Shown here: piece by piece, positions 43,510-52,228 of the stretch | Layout of the letters: every line of letters begins with the position of its first letter | Numbering within the stretch: the stretch's first letter is position 1 | From: Sphingomicrobium flavum | GTDB lineage: Bacteria > Pseudomonadota > Alphaproteobacteria > Sphingomonadales > Sphingomonadaceae | DNA length: 64,000 nt | Assembly (NCBI RefSeq): GCF_024721605.1 | Contig: NZ_CP102630.1 | Coordinates: 744,001-808,000 of the forward strand | Direction of reading: 5' to 3' | Position numbers and translations under genes: made by a program | The notes under the pieces: generated by a model | Database searches by the model: none | The model's input: only the letters and a program-made list of their open reading frames with translations | Told to the model about the DNA's origin: nothing

Positions 43510-44492
43510 TCCCACCGGCAACTGCTCCCGACTTTCTGACCCGCGCCGGATGGGGCGGTGCGCGTATCGATCCGCTGGCCGGCGATGCGTCCTTCCGCCG
43601 CTATTTTCGCGTGCATCACGACACGCTTGGCGATGCCGTGCTGATGGATGCGCCGCCCGCGCATGAGGATGTGCGGCCCTTCATCGCTATCGCCGAGCAT
43701 CTGGAAGCCGCCAATTTCCGCGCCCCGCGTATCCTGGCGCGCGACCTCGACGAAGGCCTGCTGTTGCTGGAAGATTTTGGTGATGACCGTGTGGGCCCGG
43801 TGCTGGCCAGGGACGCGGCCCGCGAACGGGCGATTTACGAGCGCGCAGTCGACATTTTGGTCGACCTGCACCGCCATCCCCTGCCGCGCGAAATCGCGCC
43901 TTACTCCGAAGAGGCCAAGACCCATGAGGTGGCCCTGTTTCCCGACTGGTATGCCAAGGCGGCGGAGCTGGGCGAGATTGACGATGATGGATTCTTCCGC
44001 GCCTGGCAGGCGGCCTGGCCGGGGCTGATCGCGCGCACCGAACAGGCGCCCGTACTGGTGCTGCGCGATTATCATGCCGACAATCTGATGATCCTCAAGG
44101 ATGGCGAACTGGGGCTGCTGGATTTCCAGGACGCGCTGGCGGGGCATCCGGCCTATGACCTTGTCTCGCTGCTGCAGGATGCGCGGCGCGATGTTTCGCC
44201 CGAGCTAGAGCGCGAAATGCTCGATCGCTATATGGACAAGGCCGGGATCGAAGATCGCGAGAGCTTCGAGGCCGATTACCAATTGCTCGGCGCGCAGCGC
44301 AACGTGAAGATCCTCGGCATTTTCACGCGGCTGTGGAAGCGCGACGGCAAGCCGCATTATCTCTCGCTCCAGCCCCGCGTGTGGGGCCTGGTCGAGCGCA
44401 ATTTCACCCATCCCGTCAACCGGCCCATCCGCGACTGGTTCGATACGCATGTTCCTGCCCACAAGCGGGCCGATTTCTGGAGCGACTGTTGA
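43506..44492 (+). CDS. amgK: Cell-wall sugar kinase AmgK (aminoglycoside-phosphotransferase fold)
   Basis: Phosphorylates N-acetylmuramate (and N-acetylglucosamine) at the anomeric position in the MurU muropeptide-recycling bypass, which avoids de novo UDP-MurNAc synthesis and can confer fosfomycin tolerance. The 328-residue protein has the kinase-like motifs VLRDYHADNLMIL (catalytic Asp, Asn) and GLLDFQDALAG (metal Asp). Identification rests on fold plus the adjacent murU. The ATG at 43506 overlaps the tsaE stop (ATGA); an ATG two codons earlier (43500) is possible. Confidence 0.88.
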   Translation: MIPPATAPDFLTRAGWGGARIDPLAGDASFRRYFRVHHDTLGDAVLMDAPPAHEDVRPFIAIAEHLEAANFRAPRILARDLDEGLLLLEDFGDDRVGPVLARDAARERAIYERAVDILVDLHRHPLPREIAPYSEEAKTHEVALFPDWYAKAAELGEIDDDGFFRAWQAAWPGLIARTEQAPVLVLRDYHADNLMILKDGELGLLDFQDALAGHPAYDLVSLLQDARRDVSPELEREMLDRYMDKAGIEDRESFEADYQLLGAQRNVKILGIFTRLWKRDGKPHYLSLQPRVWGLVERNFTHPVNRPIRDWFDTHVPAHKRADFWSDC

Positions 44493-45244
44493 AGAAGAAG
44501 CGCGCTTTATCGCTCCGTCCCAATGTCGAGGCGCCGGTCCCCAGAACCGCGATGGTGATGGCAGCGGGGCTCGGCAAGCGTATGCGCCCGCTCACTGCCA
44601 CGCGGCCCAAACCGCTCGTTGAACTGGCGGGCAAGCCGATGATCGACCATGTCTTCGAACGGCTGAAGGCTGCAGGGGTCGAGAAAGCGGTGGTCAACGT
44701 CCATTATCTGGCCGATGCGATGGAAGGGCATCTGGCCACCATCGACGGGCTCGAGATCGCTGTCTCGGACGAGCGCGAACAGTTGCTCGAAACCGGCGGC
44801 GGGCTGGTCAAGGCCTTGCCCGATATCGACGCCGATCCCTTTCTGTCCTGCAATAGCGACAATTTCTGGATCGACGGGCCGAGCGATACGCTGAAATTGC
44901 TCGCACGCCATTGGGACGATGAGAAGATGGACGCGCTGCTGCTGCTGGTTCCCCATGCAAGGGCGCACGGTTATGGCTATCGCGGCGACTTTCATATGGA
45001 CCGGAACGGCCGCCTGTCGCGGCGCGGCATGTCCAAGGTGGCGCCCTATGTCTTCACAGGCATCCAGATGCTGTCCAAGCGGCTGATCACCGACACGCCG
45101 GACGGGCCATTTTCGACCAATATCTTGTGGGACCGAGCGATCGAGGCGGGGCGCTGTTACGGCACCGTTCACCAGGGCCTGTGGTTCGATGTCGGCCGCC
45201 CGCAATCGATCAAGGATACCGAGGCCGCGCTTATCGATGGCTAG
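44489..45244 (+). CDS. murU: N-acetylmuramate alpha-1-phosphate uridylyltransferase MurU
   Basis: Makes UDP-MurNAc from MurNAc-1-phosphate and UTP in wall recycling. The 251-residue nucleotidyltransferase shows MVMAAGLGKRMRPLTATRPK, with the nucleotide-binding glycine loop, and AGKPMIDHVFERL and SCNSDNFWIDGP for metal binding. The start is a TTG at 44489 overlapping the amgK stop; the first ATG at 44552 would begin within the nucleotide-binding strand and is less likely. Its stop overlaps the addB start. Confidence 0.9.
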   Translation: MKKKRALSLRPNVEAPVPRTAMVMAAGLGKRMRPLTATRPKPLVELAGKPMIDHVFERLKAAGVEKAVVNVHYLADAMEGHLATIDGLEIAVSDEREQLLETGGGLVKALPDIDADPFLSCNSDNFWIDGPSDTLKLLARHWDDEKMDALLLLVPHARAHGYGYRGDFHMDRNGRLSRRGMSKVAPYVFTGIQMLSKRLITDTPDGPFSTNILWDRAIEAGRCYGTVHQGLWFDVGRPQSIKDTEAALIDG

Positions 45245-48113
45245 GGTCTTCACGATCCCCGCCCATCGCAGCTTCGCGGACGCGCTGGCTGCCGGTCTTC
45301 TTCGCAAATTCGGCAAGGACGAGCTGCCGCGCGGCCGCATCCTTTTGCCCACCAATCGCGCCGTACGCACCGTCACCGAGGCATTCGTGCGCCTGTCGGG
45401 CGGCGGATTGCTGCTTCCGCGACTGGTGCCGATCGGCGATCCGGAACTGGGAGAGCGCATGGGCGCGGCGCTTGATCCCGCCGAAGCGGCGCTTCCGCCT
45501 GCCATCGGGCCGCTCGAGAGGCAATTGAAGCTGGCGTCGCTGTTGCAGGATGGCGGTCGTTCTGCGGGCGAGGCGATGCGCATGGCTTCCGAACTGGGCC
45601 GCACGCTCGACATGCTGGAGGTCGAGCAGGTGTCGCCCTCCGACCTTCGCGCACTGCAGGCCGAGACGCCCGAATTGTCGGCGCATTGGGAGACGATGCT
45701 GGCCGAATTGTCGCTGCTGTTCGACCGCTGGCCGGCAGTTCTTCAGGAAGCTGGAAAGGTCGATTTAGCGAGGCGTCGCAACCAGTTGCTGCACGGTCTT
45801 GCGGAGCGTTGGAAGGATGCGCCGCCTTCCGGTTTCACCGTTGCGGCTGGTATCACCACGACCGCGCCCGCCGTTGCTGCATTGCTGCGCCGGGTGAGCC
45901 AGATGGATGAGGGAATGGTGGTCCTGCCTTCGCTCGCTTTGGCGCGCGAAATGCCCGATGCGGAATGGGAGGCGCTGCGGCCGGAAAAGGGCGCGGGGCA
46001 GCCGACCCATCCGCAATGTCAGTTGCGCCTGCTGCTCGACCGGATGGGCGTGGCGCGGGGCGAAGTGGAAATGTGGAAAGCGGGCGGTCGCGGCGCGGCG
46101 CCGGCGGTGCGCGGGCGCGCGGTGGCGCATGCCATGGCCTCAGCCGCCTTTTCGGGCAAATGGGCCGAATTGTCGCCGCCCGAACGGCGGTTGAGCGGCG
46201 TGCAGGTCATGCAACTGCCCGATCCGTCGAGCGAGGCGATGGCGATTGCAGTGGCGCTGCGCGCAGCGGTGGAAACACCGGAGAAAACCGCTGCTTTGGT
46301 GACGCCCGACCGCAACCTGGCAGCGCGGGTGACAGCGATCCTGAAGCGCTGGGGCATCGAGGCCGATGACAGCGCGGGCAGGCCGCTCTCCGCGACCCCG
46401 GTGGGCACGCTGATGCTGTCGATGACCGATTGCGTGGCCGAGGATTTTGCGCCTGTGCCGCTGGTCGCCTTGTTGAAGCATCCTTTAGTGGGCGGAGAGG
46501 GGAGCGAACGCGGCGATTGGCTGGCTGCCGTGCGTGCGGTCGATATCGCACTGCGCGGCCCGCGCCCCGAAGGCGGCCTGAAGGGCATCGAGCGCCACTT
46601 CAACCTGATCGAACGCGACGATGAGCGCGAAGCCGCGCTGGCGGCCTGGGCGAAGGTTTCGCCGCCCCTGCATGCGCTTGCTGATCTTTTCAAACCCGCC
46701 TCGCTGGCCGGTTTGGCGGCTTCGCTGCGCCAGGGCGTGGATCTGCTGGCGGGCGACAATGGCTGGCGCGGGCCGGCGGGTCGACAGGCGGCCGAACTTG
46801 TCACCTCGCTGGAAGAGGATGGAGCGGCTGCCTCGCTCAAGCCCATTGCGCAGGAATGGGTCGCCATCCTGCAGGAACTGGTGGAAGCGGAAAGCGTGCG
46901 CCCGCCTTATGGCGGCCATCCGCGCATCTTCATCTGGGGCTTGCTGGAGGCGCGGTTGCAGCAGGCCGACCTGATGATCCTGGGCTCGCTCAACGAGGGC
47001 AGCTGGCCGCCATCGCCAAGCCCTGATCCCTGGCTGGCGCCAAAGCTGCGCAGTGCGCTGGGACTGCAGCCTTTGGAGGCGCGGATCGGGCTGGCTGCGC
47101 ATGACTTCATGAGCGCGCTGGGCGCGCCGCGGGTGCTGCTGACACGGGCCGAGCGCGATGGCCGATCTCCCACCGTTGCCTCGCGCTTCTGGCTCAGGGT
47201 GCAGGCGATGACGGGCGGGCTGCCCCGTGCGCTGCGGATCGAGCGATTGGCCAAGGCGATCGACAAGCCCGATGGCCATGCCCCGACGCCAAGGCCGCGC
47301 CCCGCGCCGCCTGCGGCAGAGCGGCCCAAATCCATCTATGTGACCGCGGTTGATCGGCTGAAGGCCGATCCCTTCGCTTTCTACGCCAAGGCGATGCTCA
47401 AGCTGCGCTCGCTCGATCCGCTCGATGCCGATCATCATGCGGCCTGGAAGGGCAGCGCGGTGCACAAGGTGCTGGAAGACTGGCTGAAACAGGACAAATG
47501 CGATCCTGCCACACTGCGGGCGCGGGCCGAGGAGCTGGTGCGCGATGCGGCCATCCACCCGATGCTGCGCGCCTTGTGGCAACCGCGCCTGATGGAAGCG
47601 ATCGACTGGATCGCCGCTGAAGTGGAGAATGATGTTGCGCGGGGCCGCCAGCCCAGGCTCGCCGAGGCCAAGGGCGAGTGCGAGCGCGATGGAGTGACAT
47701 TGAAAGGCCTTGCCGACCGGATCGATACGGGGCCGGGCGATGCCTTGGCGGTGGTCGATTACAAGACCGGATCACCTCCCTCTAAAAGCGCGGGCGATGC
47801 GGGCTTTGCGCTGCAGCTGGGCCTGTTGGGCCTGATCGCGGAAAGCGGCGGGTTTGAAGGCGCTGACGGCATGGTCGAAGCGCTGGAATATTGGTCACTT
47901 GCCAAACGCTATGGCCAGTTCGGCTATCGCCAGCCGCCGGGCAAGGCTGAAGCGGCGGAGTTCATGGCCACGACCGCGCGCGAATTCGATGCGCTGGCGG
48001 CCAAATATCTGACTGGCGACGAGCCTTTCACAGCCAAATTGCACCCGGCCTATGCGCCCTATGGCGATTATGACCAGCTGATGCGCCTCGATGAATGGTA
48101 TGGCCGTGACTAG
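45237..48113 (+). CDS. addB: Double-strand break repair protein AddB
   Basis: Nuclease-bearing subunit of the AddAB helicase-nuclease, the alphaproteobacterial counterpart of RecBCD. The 958-residue protein has the C-terminal PD-(D/E)xK nuclease (ALAVVDYKTGSPP), preceded by ADRIDTGPGD. An inactive helicase-like body contains LMILGSLNEGSWPPSPSPDP, a phrase typical of alphaproteobacterial AddB. It overlaps the murU stop by eight bases, so DNA repair and wall-recycling genes share a transcript here. Confidence 0.94.
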   Translation: MARVFTIPAHRSFADALAAGLLRKFGKDELPRGRILLPTNRAVRTVTEAFVRLSGGGLLLPRLVPIGDPELGERMGAALDPAEAALPPAIGPLERQLKLASLLQDGGRSAGEAMRMASELGRTLDMLEVEQVSPSDLRALQAETPELSAHWETMLAELSLLFDRWPAVLQEAGKVDLARRRNQLLHGLAERWKDAPPSGFTVAAGITTTAPAVAALLRRVSQMDEGMVVLPSLALAREMPDAEWEALRPEKGAGQPTHPQCQLRLLLDRMGVARGEVEMWKAGGRGAAPAVRGRAVAHAMASAAFSGKWAELSPPERRLSGVQVMQLPDPSSEAMAIAVALRAAVETPEKTAALVTPDRNLAARVTAILKRWGIEADDSAGRPLSATPVGTLMLSMTDCVAEDFAPVPLVALLKHPLVGGEGSERGDWLAAVRAVDIALRGPRPEGGLKGIERHFNLIERDDEREAALAAWAKVSPPLHALADLFKPASLAGLAASLRQGVDLLAGDNGWRGPAGRQAAELVTSLEEDGAAASLKPIAQEWVAILQELVEAESVRPPYGGHPRIFIWGLLEARLQQADLMILGSLNEGSWPPSPSPDPWLAPKLRSALGLQPLEARIGLAAHDFMSALGAPRVLLTRAERDGRSPTVASRFWLRVQAMTGGLPRALRIERLAKAIDKPDGHAPTPRPRPAPPAAERPKSIYVTAVDRLKADPFAFYAKAMLKLRSLDPLDADHHAAWKGSAVHKVLEDWLKQDKCDPATLRARAEELVRDAAIHPMLRALWQPRLMEAIDWIAAEVENDVARGRQPRLAEAKGECERDGVTLKGLADRIDTGPGDALAVVDYKTGSPPSKSAGDAGFALQLGLLGLIAESGGFEGADGMVEALEYWSLAKRYGQFGYRQPPGKAEAAEFMATTAREFDALAAKYLTGDEPFTAKLHPAYAPYGDYDQLMRLDEWYGRD

Positions 48114-48117
48114 GGGC

Positions 48118-48252
48118 CTATTTGTCCTTCTTCTTGCGCTTGCTGGCGTAGAGCAAAGCGGCCACCAGCGCGGCCGATCCGATGCCGACGGCAACGCCGG
48201 TCTTGCTGATCTTGGCGGGGCGCTTGTCCTTGTCCTGCTCGTCTTTGCTCAT
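48118..48252 (-). CDS. Tiny single-helix membrane protein between addB and addA
   Basis: A 44-residue frame on the minus strand: a charged N-terminus (MSKDEQDKDKRPAK), a hydrophobic helix (TGVAVGIGSAALVAALLYA) and a basic end (SKRKKKDK). AGGA four bases before the ATG at 48250-48252 is a fair ribosome-binding site; an in-frame ATG at 48265-48267 is an alternative. Its composition is protein-like and it fills the only gap between addB and addA. Function unknown. Confidence 0.6.
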   Translation of the reverse strand: MSKDEQDKDKRPAKISKTGVAVGIGSAALVAALLYASKRKKKDK

Positions 48253-48326
48253 CATGTCCTCTGGCATATGGGATTCGCCGCCTTCCTAGGGCGGCAGCCG
48301 CAGCTTGAAAAGCGGGGATTGGCTAC

Positions 48327-51300
48327 ATGAGCCGCCGCCTCAAACAATTGCCCGCGCTGAGCGACAACCAGCAGCATGCTGCCAATCCCGCGCACCATGC
48401 CGCGCTGTCGGCTTCGGCCGGCACGGGCAAGACGCAGGTCCTGACCGCGCGGGTGCTGCGCCTGTTGCTGCAGGGCGTGGCGCCGGAGACGATCCTGTGC
48501 CTGACCTTTACCAAGGCTGCGGCGGCGGAAATGGCCAACCGCATTGGCGCGCGCCTGGCCTATTGGGCGCGGCTTGATGAGGCCAGATTAGTGGCCGATC
48601 TCAAGGCCTTGGGCGAGGATGCTACGCCGCCACAGAAAGAGCTGGCGCGGCAATTGTTCGCCCGTGTGCTCGATGCACCAGGCGGCGGGCTTCGGATCCA
48701 GACCATCCATAGTTTTGCGCAAGGGCTGCTCGCCAGTTTCCCGGCCGAAGCGGGCATTCCTGCTGGCTTTGAAGCGATGGACGAGCGGCAGCAGGAGGAA
48801 TTGTCGCGCCGCGTGCTGGCCGATCTGGCGGACGCAGCGGAAACACAGGGCGATGAGGGCTTCCTTGCCGATCTCAGCGCGCTCAGCCTGCGCCTAGGTG
48901 AAGATGGCGCGCGATCCTACCTGATGGCCTGCGCGGCGCGCGCACCGACCTTTGATCTTTTGCCGACCGATGACGAGATCGAGCCGATGCTGCGCCGGGT
49001 GATCGATCTGCCGGAAGGCAGCGCCGAGGATATTCTGTCAGCACGGTTGGCTCAGCTCGATCAACCGCTGTTCGACCGCCTGATCGCCGCCAATCGCGCC
49101 GCAGCGGGTAGCGCCAAGACCCCGGCGGCCATTCTTGAACGGCTGACGGCCTTTGTCGCCGCCGATGTGGGCACGCGCATCGTGCTGCTCGATGATCTGG
49201 GCAGTGGCATCGTCAAGAAAACGGATGGCGAGCTGACCAAGCCCACGAAGGGGCAGTTGGAGGCCGATGACGACTATGTCGCGCTGGCAGAGCAGTTCCG
49301 GCTGTGGTGGCTTGAACTGGTGCGCATTCCAAGGCTGGTGGCACTGGTCGAGGTGCAGGCGGCGGGGCTGCGCGCCGGGCGGCGCTTTGCGCAGGCTTAT
49401 GCCGCCAACAAGCGCGCGGTCGGCCTTGCCGATTTTGACGATCTCATCCGCTGGACCGTCAACCTGCTGGGGCTCGAGGGCATGGGCGACTGGGTGCGCT
49501 TCAAGCTCGACCAGCGCACCGACCATATCCTGGTCGACGAGGCGCAGGACAATAATGGCGAGCAATGGGCCATCATCGGCGCGATGGCGGACGAATATTT
49601 CTTCGGCAATGCCGAGGTGGAGGAGGCCTGGCGCACCTTCTTCATGGTGGGCGATTTCAAGCAATCCATTTACAGCTTCCAAGGCTCCGAGCCCGAACAG
49701 TTTCTCGACGTGCGCGACGATATCCGCCAGCGGGTCGCGGCGCTCCAGCAAAGCCATGCCGATGCCGGCGGGGGCAAAGGGGAGCCGCGCGCCTTTCGCG
49801 ATCTCGACATCACCACAAGCTTCCGTTCCGCGCCTGCGATCCTTGAGCTGGTCGATGCGGTGATCGCCAAGGTCGGGCATGAGGAAATGGGTCTGCGCGA
49901 TGCGCCGCCCGCCCATGTCGCCTTCAACGACCAGCTGAAGGGCGCGGTCGATTATTGGCCGCCCTTCGCGGTGGAAGATGATGCAAATGAGGATGAGGGC
50001 GAGGAAGGCTGGCTGACTGATCGCGACCGGCTGTTCGCCAAAGAGTTGGCGCAGCAGATCAAGGCGATGGTGACGGGCGAGGATGCCGTATCGCCGGGCG
50101 ACATCCTGATCCTGCTGAGGCGACGGTCGGAGTTGGCGGCGTTGATCGTGGCGCGGCTGTACGAGGCCGAAGTGCCGGTGGCCGGGATTGATCGCCTGCT
50201 CCTTTCGCGGCCGCTGGCGGTGCGTGACCTTGTGGCGGCACTGCGCTTTGCGGTGCAGCCGCTCGATGATCTCAACACCGCCTGCCTGCTCGTCTCCCCG
50301 CTGGTGGGGTGGAGCCAGGATGAGCTCTATGCGCTCGCCCGGCCGCGCAAGGGGGCGCTATGGGATGCGCTGAGGGGGCGGCGCGATGAGAATGTGGCGC
50401 ATCTGCGCGCGCATCAGCGCCTGTCGTCGCTGCTCGCCGATGCCGATTATCTTGGCCCCGCTGCTTTTCTGGAGAAAATCCTCTCGGGCCCTATCCAAGG
50501 GCGCAAGGCATTGCTGCACCGCTTGGGTGAGGAAGCGCGCGATCCGATTGACGAACTGATGCTCTCAGCGCTCGATTTCGAGGCGCGCGAGATCGGCTCG
50601 CTCGACCGCTTCCTAGACTGGCTGGCGCGCGGCGATGTGGAGGTGAAGCGAGAGGCAGCCGAAGCGGGCAGCGCGGTGCGGGTGATGACCGTGCATGGAG
50701 CCAAGGGGCTGGAAGCGCCCGTCGTCATCCTCGCCGATGCGACGGCGGACCCGGACAATCTGGGCGGGGCGCGCAGCACGGTCGATTTCGACTTCCCCAT
50801 CGGGCGAACCCCGCTGGTGCGTCCGCGCAAGGACGAACTGGTGACGCCCTATGCCGAATTGATCGAGGCGCAGAAGGCCGCTGACAAACGCGAACATTGG
50901 CGCTTGCTCTATGTCGCGCTGACGCGGGCCGAGCAGCGGTTGATCGTGACCGGTCCTTTGCCGACGCGGCGGCTGTCAGCCGATTGCTGGCTGGAACAGG
51001 TGCGTGAGGCGCTGGAGCACATGGGGGCGCAGGCTTTCGATGCGCCATGGGGCGAGGGCGGGCTGCGTTGGGCTTCGGGGAGCCGTCGCAAGTCGAAGGG
51101 TCTTGGCCGCCGCACGCTTGATGAACTGACACGCCCGGCCTGGCTCGACGCACCTGCGCCCCCCGAAGCGCGCCCGCCGCGGCCTTTGTCGCCTTCTGCG
51201 CCCGAGGAGGGCGAGGAAGAAAACTACCCGCCGCCGGGGCCGGAAGCGCGCGCTGCTGCTCGCCGCGGCACTTTGCTCCACGCGTTGTTCGAACGCCTCC

Positions 51301-51725
51301 CGCCGGTGGCGAGGGTCGAGCGAAGGGAGACTGCCCTGCGTTGGCTCAAGGTCAGCGGCGGCGTGGAGGATGCTGCCCGGCGTGACGAGCTGGTCGATGC
51401 CGCGCTCGCCGTGATCGAAGCGCCTGATTTTGCCGACCTGTTCGGACCCGCGGCATTGGCGGAAGCTCCGATCGCAGCGACGCTATCCAATGGCCGCGTC
51501 ATCGCCGGTACGGTGGACCGGCTGCTGATCAAGGATGATCGCATCCTGGTGGTCGATTTCAAGACGGGGCGCTTCGTCCCTCAGGATCCGGCCAGCGTGC
51601 CAACGACGCATGCCCGCCAGATGCAGGCCTATGCCGATGCATTGCGCGTCATCTTCCCTGATCGGAGGGTGGAGGCAGCCTTGCTCTATACCGCCGGGCC
51701 CAGGCTCATCGCGCTGGCGACTTGA
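48327..51725 (+). CDS. addA: Double-strand break repair helicase AddA
   Basis: UvrD-type 3'-5' helicase and nuclease that resects double-strand ends for RecA with AddB. The 1132-residue protein starts with the Q motif DNQQHAANP and Walker A SASAGTGKT (28-36). DHILVDEAQDNNGEQW is motif II, VRVMTVHGAKGLEAPVVILAD motif V, and RLLYVALTRAEQRL motif VI. The C-terminal nuclease motif is RILVVDFKTG. Its order after addB is standard. Confidence 0.95.
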   Translation: MSRRLKQLPALSDNQQHAANPAHHAALSASAGTGKTQVLTARVLRLLLQGVAPETILCLTFTKAAAAEMANRIGARLAYWARLDEARLVADLKALGEDATPPQKELARQLFARVLDAPGGGLRIQTIHSFAQGLLASFPAEAGIPAGFEAMDERQQEELSRRVLADLADAAETQGDEGFLADLSALSLRLGEDGARSYLMACAARAPTFDLLPTDDEIEPMLRRVIDLPEGSAEDILSARLAQLDQPLFDRLIAANRAAAGSAKTPAAILERLTAFVAADVGTRIVLLDDLGSGIVKKTDGELTKPTKGQLEADDDYVALAEQFRLWWLELVRIPRLVALVEVQAAGLRAGRRFAQAYAANKRAVGLADFDDLIRWTVNLLGLEGMGDWVRFKLDQRTDHILVDEAQDNNGEQWAIIGAMADEYFFGNAEVEEAWRTFFMVGDFKQSIYSFQGSEPEQFLDVRDDIRQRVAALQQSHADAGGGKGEPRAFRDLDITTSFRSAPAILELVDAVIAKVGHEEMGLRDAPPAHVAFNDQLKGAVDYWPPFAVEDDANEDEGEEGWLTDRDRLFAKELAQQIKAMVTGEDAVSPGDILILLRRRSELAALIVARLYEAEVPVAGIDRLLLSRPLAVRDLVAALRFAVQPLDDLNTACLLVSPLVGWSQDELYALARPRKGALWDALRGRRDENVAHLRAHQRLSSLLADADYLGPAAFLEKILSGPIQGRKALLHRLGEEARDPIDELMLSALDFEAREIGSLDRFLDWLARGDVEVKREAAEAGSAVRVMTVHGAKGLEAPVVILADATADPDNLGGARSTVDFDFPIGRTPLVRPRKDELVTPYAELIEAQKAADKREHWRLLYVALTRAEQRLIVTGPLPTRRLSADCWLEQVREALEHMGAQAFDAPWGEGGLRWASGSRRKSKGLGRRTLDELTRPAWLDAPAPPEARPPRPLSPSAPEEGEEENYPPPGPEARAAARRGTLLHALFERLPPVARVERRETALRWLKVSGGVEDAARRDELVDAALAVIEAPDFADLFGPAALAEAPIAATLSNGRVIAGTVDRLLIKDDRILVVDFKTGRFVPQDPASVPTTHARQMQAYADALRVIFPDRRVEAALLYTAGPRLIALAT

Positions 51726-51785
51726 GCATCGTGCCCTTCGCCCCCATATGGACCGCGAGAGCTTAAATTTTGGAGTGATAATTTC

Positions 51786-52106
51786 ATGGCCACCAAGACC
51801 GTTACCGACGACAGCTTCGCCGCTGATGTCCTTTCCGCCGACAAGCCCGTGCTGGTCGATTTCTGGGCCGAATGGTGCGGCCCTTGCCGCATGATCGCCC
51901 CGGCGCTGGAAGAAATTTCGGAAGACCTGGGCGACAAGCTGACCGTGGCCAAGGTCAATATCGATGAAAATCCCGATGCCCCCTCCAAATATGGCGTGCG
52001 CGGCATCCCCACCATGCTGCTGTTCAAGGGCGGTGAAGTGGTGGCGCAGAAGGTCGGCGCCGCCCCGCGCGGCCAGATCCAGCAATGGGTCGAAAGCGAG
52101 CTCTAG
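51786..52106 (+). CDS. trxA: Thioredoxin
   Basis: General cytoplasmic dithiol reductase. The 106-residue protein has the active site WCGPC (30-34) and the cis-proline segment [10 protein letters not shown]. It ends the divL-to-trxA block and has its own leader of 60 bases with a distant GGAG. The addA-trxA order is common in alphaproteobacteria. Confidence 0.96.
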   Translation: MATKTVTDDSFAADVLSADKPVLVDFWAEWCGPCRMIAPALEEISEDLGDKLTVAKVNIDENPDAPSKYGVRGIPTMLLFKGGEVVAQKVGAAPRGQIQQWVESEL

Positions 52107-52134
52107 ATTTGGGCCGACTTTGATTGACGAATGG

Positions 52135-52167
52135 CGGGGCGCATCCTACATCGCGCCCCGTCTTTTT
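52135..52167 (+). terminator. Terminator of trxA
   Basis: CGGGGCGC (52135-52142) pairs perfectly with GCGCCCCG (52153-52160) and is followed by TCTTTTT. Confidence 0.85.
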
Positions 52168-52228
52168 ATCGCTTTTCGAGACGCCCCCGCCGCGACCGGA
52201 TAGCGCCCTGAATTTTTGAGGAATTTCA

